DNA of 38,099 bases, from contig NZ_QFDQ01000074.1 in assembly GCF_003270085.1 (NCBI RefSeq), forward strand, positions 1 to 38,099, read 5' to 3'. The translations under genes and the position numbers were made by a program. Below are positions 32,936 through 38,099 of the stretch, in pieces. Source of the DNA: Streptomyces triticisoli. Its GTDB lineage: Bacteria; Actinomycetota; Actinomycetes; Streptomycetales; Streptomycetaceae. Within the stretch, counting starts at the first letter, position 1; each line of letters starts with the position of its first letter. The notes below the pieces were generated by a model that saw only the letters and a program-made list of their open reading frames with translations, did no database searches and had not been told where the DNA came from.

Positions 32936-33337
32936 CTATGGGCGGGCCAGCAGGGTGCGGACTCCCTCCGAGGTGAGCGTCAGGCCGTGCGGCGAGCTGG
33001 CGTCTATGGTCAGTGACAGGTCGTCGGCCGGCCAGTGGGACGCGAGGGCGCCGAGGGGCACGAGGCGGTAGCGGGAGACGAAGGGCAGCAGGTCGGACAT
33101 CTCCAGTTCGGAGGTGAACACGGGCACCACCGGTACTCCGCCCGGTTGTTCGAGGACGGGCAGGGCCACCGTCGAGGGGTTGGTGGCGTCCTCGTCGCTC
33201 GCGTCGTCCGGCACGGGGACCAGCACGTCGCTGTGCGCGAGCGTGTCCAGTGCCACCACGTCCTCGGCGTTCTCGGCGAGCACGTCCAGCGCCCGCTGGG
33301 CGGGCGTCGCGGTGTTGTCGTTCGCTGGTGTCTCCAT
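32936..33337 (-). CDS. SseB-family N-terminal domain protein
   Basis: 133 residues. After an acidic, Asn/Thr-rich N-terminus the SseB-like domain is visible: DVLVPVPDD, VALPVLEQPGGVPVVPVFTSELEMSDLLPF, VPLGALASHWPADDLSLTIDASSPHGLTLTSEGVRTLLA. The function in actinobacteria is unknown. ATG 33337 gives the natural start (METPANDN); the frame to 33436 continues in Arg/Ala-rich sequence without support. It is convergent with the MarR gene, 18 bp between stops. Confidence 0.78.
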   Translation of the reverse strand: METPANDNTATPAQRALDVLAENAEDVVALDTLAHSDVLVPVPDDASDEDATNPSTVALPVLEQPGGVPVVPVFTSELEMSDLLPFVSRYRLVPLGALASHWPADDLSLTIDASSPHGLTLTSEGVRTLLARP

Positions 33338-33492
33338 GGCAGATTCCCTGGTCGCGGCGGTTGTGCGGCCTGCCCGGGGGGCGATCTCCCCGGGCACAGC
33401 CCTGCTCGCGTACCCGATCGCTCGCGCCGCAATCACGGCGGACCGGACCGGCTTCGGCGGCCGTGGGGCGGGAGCGAGAGGTGAGGGGGGCG

Positions 33493-34284
33493 ATGACGGT
33501 TGCCCGGGGTTCTCACGAGTACGACCGAGTACGACAGGGACGAGTACGACGGCGAGTACGACAGGGAGAAGGAGTCACGGCCCACAGGACGAGCGCCCGG
33601 GACGTGGTGGACGCCGTCAAGGACGTCGACTTCCCGGCCGGCAAGGACGATCCGGTTCGGGCGGCGCGCCGCTCCGGTGTCTCGGAGGAGGTCGTCGAGG
33701 CGCTGTGCGGCATTCCGCCGGAGAGCTGTGCCAACCGCGAGGAGGTGGCCCGCTCGGTGCGGGTGGACCCCGACTCCGGCCTCGGCCTCAGTGCCGCGCA
33801 ACGCGCCGAGCAGGCCCGCGAGGGCGGCAGGCCCGGCCGGTCCCGGCACCTGCGCGACGTGTCGAAGCCGCCCGTGCGGGAGGAACTGGAACGCCGAGGC
33901 GGGCCCTCCGCGATGTGTGCGGGGGGCCCGGGGAGCTCACTTCCGAACCCCGGGTTCTGGGTAACCACTGGTCCGGGGCTGATTCGCCGTATCCGTCACG
34001 GTGTGCCGCCGGTCCCGTGCGCCGTGGCCCGGACCTCGGTCACGGCGGCGGTCAGGTGCTTTTGGACCGTCTCCGGCAGCGGGTCGCCGTGCACCGCCGT
34101 CACCACGTCCCGGGCGACGTGGTGCAGCTTGGTGTTGGTGTTCTGGGAGGCGATGACCAGCACCGACCAGGCCTGGTCCGGGGTCAGGCCGAAGGACGCC
34201 ATGAGGATGCCGCGGGCCAGGTCGATGGCGGGCCGGGTCTGCATGGCCCGGCGCAGCTGGACGACCTCGATGCGCTGGTCCTGA
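33493..34284 (+). CDS. DUF2795-domain protein (N-terminus and C-terminus uncertain)
   Basis: From ATG 33493 (after GAGGGGGG) the frame has MTVARGSHEYDR, then an Arg-rich stretch, then the DUF2795 pattern ARDVVDAVKDVDFPAGKDDPVRAARRSGVSEEVVEALCGIPPESCANREEVARSV and RSRHLRDVSKPPVREELERRGG, ending near 33910. Between 33525 and 33590 the acidic EYDRDEYDGEYDREKE sequence typical of such N-termini is in the next frame, suggesting two compensating shifts. After 33910 the frame stays open to 34284 but overlaps the opposite STAS-ANTAR gene and looks unnatural. Function unknown. Confidence 0.5.
   Translation: MTVARGSHEYDRVRQGRVRRRVRQGEGVTAHRTSARDVVDAVKDVDFPAGKDDPVRAARRSGVSEEVVEALCGIPPESCANREEVARSVRVDPDSGLGLSAAQRAEQAREGGRPGRSRHLRDVSKPPVREELERRGGPSAMCAGGPGSSLPNPGFWVTTGPGLIRRIRHGVPPVPCAVARTSVTAAVRCFWTVSGSGSPCTAVTTSRATWCSLVLVFWEAMTSTDQAWSGVRPKDAMRMPRARSMAGRVCMARRSWTTSMRWS
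33517..33562. repeat. four copies of GAGTACGAC
   Basis: GAGTACGAC occurs at 33517, 33527, 33542 and 33554, encoding Glu-Tyr-Asp units in one frame. Such a tract is prone to slippage, which can explain the apparent frame change in the DUF2795 gene. Confidence 0.8.
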
Positions 34285-34775
34285 TCGGTGTCCTCGGCCG
34301 GTGTCCCGTCCTCCGGCGCCCCGTGCCGGGCGGGGAGCACCGTCGGTCCCGTCTCGCATGCCTCCGGCCCGTCGGGCGCCTCGGCGCGGAACAGCGAGCG
34401 CGTGCCGGTGAGGTCGAGCAGCCGTTCACTCACGGGACTGGTGGCGCGTACGACGATCGTCCTGCCCTGTGTCAGGGCCTGTTCCCGCAGGCTGATCAGG
34501 ATGTTGAGGGCGGAGCAGTCGCAGAACGTCACGCCGCTCAGGTCCAGGTCGATGCCCTGGGACGAGCGGGCGAGGGCGTCCTTCAGGGCGCGCTGGAAGC
34601 CCTGGCCGGCGTCGAGGTCGAGTTCGCCGCGCACCGTGACGGGCACGCGGTCGCCCTCGGGGCCGACGTCGATCGCCAGTTCGTATCCCGGGTGCGCCGC
34701 CGGTACGCCGCCGCGGTCACCGCAGGAGGCGGCGCCCCCGGCTGTGGACCGGAACACGTACGCAGGCTCCGCCAT
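33996..34775 (-). CDS. STAS-ANTAR fusion regulator
   Basis: 259 residues. Residues about 30-130 form a STAS (anti-sigma antagonist) domain: VTVRGELDLDAGQGFQRALKDAL, then IDLDLSGVTFCDCSALNILI with the Ser position expected for phosphorylation. Residues about 175-235 form an ANTAR RNA-binding domain: RIEVVQLRRAMQTRPAIDLARGILMASFGLTPDQAWSVLVIASQNTNTKLHHVARDVV. ATG 34775 follows GGGAGAGG; GTG 34823 is a weaker alternative. It would link sigma-factor-type signalling to transcription antitermination. Confidence 0.87.
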   Translation of the reverse strand: MAEPAYVFRSTAGGAASCGDRGGVPAAHPGYELAIDVGPEGDRVPVTVRGELDLDAGQGFQRALKDALARSSQGIDLDLSGVTFCDCSALNILISLREQALTQGRTIVVRATSPVSERLLDLTGTRSLFRAEAPDGPEACETGPTVLPARHGAPEDGTPAEDTDQDQRIEVVQLRRAMQTRPAIDLARGILMASFGLTPDQAWSVLVIASQNTNTKLHHVARDVVTAVHGDPLPETVQKHLTAAVTEVRATAHGTGGTP

Positions 34776-34872
34776 GACCGCCTCTCCCACAAGCGTTCGC
34801 CCGTTCTCCGCTTCCAGACTCACTCCGGTATCCGGAACACGTCAAGATATACATGAAGCTCAGTTCAGGTTC

Positions 34873-34901
34873 TTGTATGCGTGAAAGCCGAACTCTAGGC
34901 T
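34873..34901 (+). promoter_or_regulatory. promoter for a leaderless winged-helix gene
   Basis: TTGTAT (34873-34878), 17 bp, TAGGCT (34896-34901), then 6 nt to the ATG at 34908. This spacing puts the transcription start on the A of ATG. Confidence 0.5.
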
Positions 34902-34907
34902 GGCCCC

Positions 34908-35231
34908 ATGGAAGGAGTGCCTGAGCCGCATACCGGCTGGACGTTTCTGACCAATCACGCCCGGGTGCTGGCAGCCATCGCCGACAATCACAACGCCCGG
35001 ATCCGCGACATCGCGGCCCACTGCAGGCTCACCGAGCGCGCCGTCCAGAAGATCATCGCCGATCTGGAGCGCGACGGGTACCTCTCCCACACCAAGGAGG
35101 GGCGCGGCAACATCTACCGGATCGACCCGGGCAGGATCCTGCGGCACCCGGCCGAGTCGGGGCTGACCGTGGCCTCCCTGCTCTCGCTGCTCGTCCGCGC
35201 GGAGGCCGGCCACTCCGGGTCCGGTCACTGA
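34908..35231 (+). CDS. winged-helix DNA-binding protein (MarR/IclR-like head only)
   Basis: 107 residues: FLTNHARVLAAIADNHNARIRDIAAHCRLTERAVQKIIADLERDGYLSHTKEGRGNIYRID is a complete winged helix with wing, followed by a short helical tail. Streptomyces have many such small regulators of unknown role. No ribosome site is seen; a leaderless message is likely. It is convergent with glpK (31 bp between stops). Confidence 0.82.
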   Translation: MEGVPEPHTGWTFLTNHARVLAAIADNHNARIRDIAAHCRLTERAVQKIIADLERDGYLSHTKEGRGNIYRIDPGRILRHPAESGLTVASLLSLLVRAEAGHSGSGH

Positions 35232-35262
35232 GGTCATGACGTCACCGGGCGGCCCTGCCTGC

Positions 35263-36783
35263 TCAGCGCGGCTGCCCCGGTGAGCGGATCATCCAGCCCA
35301 GGGACCGCTCCACGGCCCGCTTCCAGCACTCGTACTCCCGCTCGCGCCGCTCGGGGTCCATGTCCGGCAGCCACTGCCCGGCCCGGTGCCAGTTGCCGCG
35401 CAGGACCTCCAGGTCCGGCCAGTAGCCGACCGTGAGGCCGGCGGCATAGGCGGCGCCCAGCGAGACCGTCTCGGCCACCAGGGGGCGTACGACGGGGATG
35501 TCGAGCACGTCGGCGAGCATCTGCATGAGCAGGTTGTCCGAGGTCATGCCGCCGTCGGCCCTGAGCTGTCTCAGGGCGAGCCCGGAGTCGGCGTTCACGG
35601 CGTCGACGACCTCCCGGGTCTGCCAGGCGGTGGCCTCCAGGACGGCCCGGGCCAGGTGTCCCTTGGTGATGTACGAGGTCAGGCCCACGACGACACCGCG
35701 GGCGTCGCTGCGCCAGTGGGGGGCGAACAGACCGGAGAAGGCCGGGACGATGTAGCAGCCGCCGTTGTCCTCCACCGTGCGGGCCAGCGTCTCGATCTCG
35801 GGTGCGGTGCTGATCAGACCGAGCCGGTCGCGGAACCACTGGACGAGTGAGCCGGTGACGGCCATCGGCCCCTCCAGGGCGTAGACCGTGGGCTCGTTGG
35901 CGATCTTGTAGGCGACGGTGGTGAGGAGCCCGTTGTGGGAGCGCACCAGGTCGGTTCCGGTGTTCACCAGCAGGAAGCTGCCGGTGCCGTAGGTGCACTT
36001 GGCCTCGCCCTGCGAGAAGCAGGTCTGCCCGAACAGGGCCGCCTGCTGGTCGCCGAGGGCGGCGCCGATGCGGACGCCGGGGAGCAGGGCGCGGGCCTCG
36101 CCGTAGCTCTCGGCCGAGGAGCGGATCTCCGGCAGCAGCGGGCGCGGCACGCCGAAGAAGTCCAGCAGTTCGGGGTCCCAGGTCAGGGTCCGGATGTTGA
36201 CGAGCATGGTGCGGCTGGCGTTGGTGGGGTCGCTGATGTGCAGGCCGCCGTCGGTGCCGCCGGTGAGGTTCCAGATCAGCCAGCTCTCCATCGTGCCGAA
36301 CAGCACCTCGCCGTCCTGGGCGCGTTTCTCCAGGCCCTCCACGTGGTCGAACAGCCAGCGGATCCGGGGCGCGGAGAAGTAGGTGGAGGGAGGCAGACCG
36401 CAGCGATCGAGGAAGAACTCGTCGCCGGGCCGGTCCCGCAGCGTGTCGACGAGCGGCGCGGTGCGGGTGTCCTGCCAGACGATCGCCCGGCCCAGCGGGG
36501 CGCCGGTGCGCCGGTCCCACAGCACCGTCGTCTCACGCTGGTTGGCGATGCCGAGGGCGGCGATCTGCGCGGCGTCCACGCCGGCGCCGGCCAGGGCCTC
36601 GGGGACGATGCGCTGTACGTTGCGCCAGATCTCCACGGCGTCGTGCTCGACCCACCCGGGCCGGGGAAAGTGCTGCCGGTGCTCGCGCTGGGCGACCGAC
36701 ACCAGCCGCCCGCGGTGGTCGAACAGGATGCATCGCGTGGACATGGTGCCCTGGTCGATGGACATCACATACCGTTCAACCAT
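35263..36783 (-). CDS. glpK: glycerol kinase
   Basis: 506 residues of the FGGY family: [19 protein letters not shown] at the start, [59 protein letters not shown], and C-terminal [19 protein letters not shown]. It phosphorylates glycerol to glycerol 3-phosphate. It is preceded on the same strand by an IclR gene 78 bp upstream; no glycerol facilitator or glycerol-3-phosphate dehydrogenase is adjacent, so it may be a second copy beside the gyl operon. 'Asp-Gln-Gly-Thr-Met-Ser' at the phosphate loop has Met where most have Thr. Confidence 0.95.
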   Translation of the reverse strand: MVERYVMSIDQGTMSTRCILFDHRGRLVSVAQREHRQHFPRPGWVEHDAVEIWRNVQRIVPEALAGAGVDAAQIAALGIANQRETTVLWDRRTGAPLGRAIVWQDTRTAPLVDTLRDRPGDEFFLDRCGLPPSTYFSAPRIRWLFDHVEGLEKRAQDGEVLFGTMESWLIWNLTGGTDGGLHISDPTNASRTMLVNIRTLTWDPELLDFFGVPRPLLPEIRSSAESYGEARALLPGVRIGAALGDQQAALFGQTCFSQGEAKCTYGTGSFLLVNTGTDLVRSHNGLLTTVAYKIANEPTVYALEGPMAVTGSLVQWFRDRLGLISTAPEIETLARTVEDNGGCYIVPAFSGLFAPHWRSDARGVVVGLTSYITKGHLARAVLEATAWQTREVVDAVNADSGLALRQLRADGGMTSDNLLMQMLADVLDIPVVRPLVAETVSLGAAYAAGLTVGYWPDLEVLRGNWHRAGQWLPDMDPERREREYECWKRAVERSLGWMIRSPGQPR

Positions 36784-36861
36784 GATCGGGGCCTGCCTTC
36801 CGATGCGTCACCCGGAGGGGACCTGTCAACGGGGATGCGGGATGCGGGGATCCGTCGGTGT

Positions 36862-37626
36862 CTACCAGCGGGCGGCTCCCAGGTCTCGGGAGATCGCCCG
36901 TGCGGCGTCCCGGAGCAGGGCGATCAGTGCCTGCAGCGGCCGGCCCCGGGTGTCACAGATCCGCTCGACGGGACCGGACAGCCCGATGGCGCCCACCACG
37001 AGGCCTCCTTGCCCGCGGATCGGGGCGGCGACTCCGGCGTCCCCCATGCTCATCTCCTGCACTTCGGCTCCCCACCCGAGTTCCCGGATCTCGGCGAGCG
37101 CCCGGTTCAGGTCCTCGGGGGCGACCAGGGTGTGCCGCGTGTACGCCTCCAGGCCCTCCTCCGGCGGGTCGACGGTGGCGGCTCCGAAGGCCAGCAGGAC
37201 CTTGCCGAGGGAGGAGGCGTGCAGCGGCAGCAGCGCGCCGACGTCCAGGGTCTGCAGGGTGTCGTCCGGCCGGAAGACGTGGTGGACGACGAGGACCCGG
37301 CCCTCCAGGGGCGTGCCCAGGCGGACGGCCTCCCCGCTGCGGGCGGCCAGCGCGTCGGCCCAGTTCAGGGAGCGTGAGCGCAGCTCGTTGACGTCGAGGT
37401 AGCTGGTGCCCAGGTGCAGCAGCGCCGCCCCGAGCTGGTACTTGCCGGTGGCCTCGTCCTGCTCGACGAAGTCCACGTGCTGAAGGGTGCGCAGGATGCC
37501 GTGGGCGGTGCCCTTGGCCAGTCCGAGGGACGACGCCACCTCGCCGAGCCCCAGCCTGCGGGGACCGCCGGCCAGCAGCCGCAGGATCGCCGCCGCTCTC
37601 TCTATGGACTGGACGGGTCCGGCCAT
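36862..37626 (-). CDS. IclR-family regulator (GylR-like)
   Basis: 254 residues. N-terminal winged helix (VQSIERAAAILRLLAGGPRRLGLGEVASSLGLAKGTAHGILRTLQHVDFV) and IclR effector domain (ASSLGKVLLAFG, AEVQEMSMGDAGVAAPIRGQGGLVVGAIGLSGP). The pattern follows GylR, the glycerol regulator of Streptomyces, and it sits directly upstream of glpK. TAGGAT at 37633-37638 (minus strand) lies 6 nt before the ATG, consistent with a leaderless mRNA. It is a less likely reader of the catabolic-island operator than the IclR gene at 18235. Confidence 0.92.
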   Translation of the reverse strand: MAGPVQSIERAAAILRLLAGGPRRLGLGEVASSLGLAKGTAHGILRTLQHVDFVEQDEATGKYQLGAALLHLGTSYLDVNELRSRSLNWADALAARSGEAVRLGTPLEGRVLVVHHVFRPDDTLQTLDVGALLPLHASSLGKVLLAFGAATVDPPEEGLEAYTRHTLVAPEDLNRALAEIRELGWGAEVQEMSMGDAGVAAPIRGQGGLVVGAIGLSGPVERICDTRGRPLQALIALLRDAARAISRDLGAARW

Positions 37627-37697
37627 GGAGCGATCCTAGGGCCTGCCCTCCCGTTCCGCCCGGGATCTCCTCGTTCGCACCCTTCGCCAGGCATCGT

Positions 37698-37710
37698 TCG
37701 GCAATGCCGA
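37698..37710. promoter_or_regulatory. 13-bp palindrome between divergent regulators
   Basis: TCGGCA-A-TGCCGA is perfect. It lies between the IclR gene and the promoter of the downstream ATP-binding protein, so it could be an operator for either. Confidence 0.4.
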
Positions 37711-37720
37711 CCGCTGTTCA

Positions 37721-37749
37721 TTGACCGGCCCTCCTTCGTTCCCTAGCGT
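37721..37749 (+). promoter_or_regulatory. sigma70-type promoter of the ATP-binding regulator
   Basis: TTGACC (37721-37726), a 17-bp spacer and TAGCGT (37744-37749), an HrdB-type match. The predicted start near 37756 leaves a leader of about 44 nt with AGGAGGAGG before the ATG. Confidence 0.65.
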
Positions 37750-37799
37750 TCACAGCGCGCCCGGCCCCCGGCCGGCAGCGCGGCCCAGGAGGAGGGCAC

Positions 37800-38099
37800 A
37801 TGACCACAGCGCAGCTCGATGCCGCGCCCCGCCGGGAGGCCGACCAGGTTTTCCCGCTGCCGCACGCCGCGGGTGCCGTGCCGGCCGTACGCCGGCGTGT
37901 CCGCGCGGTGCTGCGCACCTGGGACCTGCCCGTCGACGCGGCCGAGGACGTGCTCCTGGTGGTCTCGGAGCTGGTCACCAACGCGCTGGTGCACGCCCGG
38001 CCGCCCGCCACCCTGCGGCTGCGGCGCGTCCCGGCCGGCGGGCGCCGGGCCGTGCGTGTGGAGGTGACCGACCGGGGACCCGCGGCGCCGCCCGAGCCG
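37800..38099 (+). CDS. ATP-binding anti-sigma-type regulator (HATPase_c_2), 3' end outside window
   Basis: The first 100 codons are present. PLPHAAGAVPAVRRRVRAVLRTWDLP and the N-box ELVTNALVHA, then VEVTDRGP (G1 box), define the RsbW-like HATPase family very common in Streptomyces. Such proteins bind sigma factors or antagonists, and STAS proteins are their usual partners. ATG 37800 follows AGGAGGAGGGC. The C-terminal part lies beyond the window. Confidence 0.9.
   Translation, partial: MTTAQLDAAPRREADQVFPLPHAAGAVPAVRRRVRAVLRTWDLPVDAAEDVLLVVSELVTNALVHARPPATLRLRRVPAGGRRAVRVEVTDRGPAAPPEP

Noticed and set aside
1..38099. tRNA, rRNA, CRISPR array, prophage or BGC core enzymes
   Set aside because: No cloverleaf, rRNA, spacer-repeat pattern, phage structural gene or polyketide/peptide synthetase was seen anywhere in the window.

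Overview
The window is high-GC actinobacterial chromosome, almost certainly Streptomyces or a close relative. Third codon positions are strongly G/C, GTG and TTG starts are frequent, and Streptomyces-type families recur (Rv1733c-like membrane protein, SseB-like, STAS-ANTAR, HATPase anti-sigma-like, GylR-like IclR with glycerol kinase). No rRNA, tRNA, CRISPR array or intact insertion sequence was seen.

Layout. 1-2.7 kb: the tail of an Rv1733c-type membrane protein, a CE7 acetyl esterase and a class C beta-lactamase-fold hydrolase. 2.7-4.4 kb: a decayed stretch. A GntR/UTRA regulator is broken by a 34-bp palindromic repeat plus a TGA, and a SAM methyltransferase carries a one-base slip in a G-run. 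4.4-26.0 kb: a catabolic island of three promoter-operator units on the + strand. Unit A (4.49-13.9 kb): DUF1185 protein, class III aminotransferase, dihydropyrimidinase, luciferase-like (LLM) oxidoreductase, F420:NADPH oxidoreductase, carbamoyl-amide nitrilase, CofC and FbiC. Unit B (14.3-21.4 kb): ThiXYZ/SsuABC-type ABC importer, IclR regulator, aldehyde dehydrogenase and a second nitrilase. Unit C (21.7-26.0 kb): Mhp1-like NCS1 permease, Zn alcohol dehydrogenase and a second aldehyde dehydrogenase. 26-38 kb: housekeeping and accessory genes: D,D-carboxypeptidase, glutaminase, UppP, a two-subunit fluoride channel operon with DUF190, an ArsR-like regulator, a headless LacI remnant beside an 18-bp inverted repeat, VOC protein, MarR, SseB-like, DUF2795, STAS-ANTAR, a winged-helix regulator, glycerol kinase, GylR-like IclR and a partial ATP-binding regulator.

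Main idea. The island has every activity of reductive pyrimidine (uracil/thymine) breakdown except a classical dihydropyrimidine dehydrogenase: ring hydrolysis (dihydropyrimidinase), decarbamoylation (nitrilase), transamination of the beta-amino acid, and semialdehyde disposal. In the place of the missing first step are an LLM oxidoreductase, an F420:NADPH oxidoreductase to recharge it, and two F420-biosynthesis genes, translationally coupled in one run. I infer an F420H2-dependent reductive route for pyrimidines or related cyclic ureides whose operon also boosts its own cofactor supply. All three units carry the same three-half-site element (TGAACC-N3-GGTTCA plus a third half-site 20 bp from the first) at or just downstream of a sigma70-type promoter. 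This resembles PcaU/PobR-type IclR operators and fits control by the IclR gene inside unit B. The substrate and the reaction of the LLM enzyme are inference and need biochemistry.
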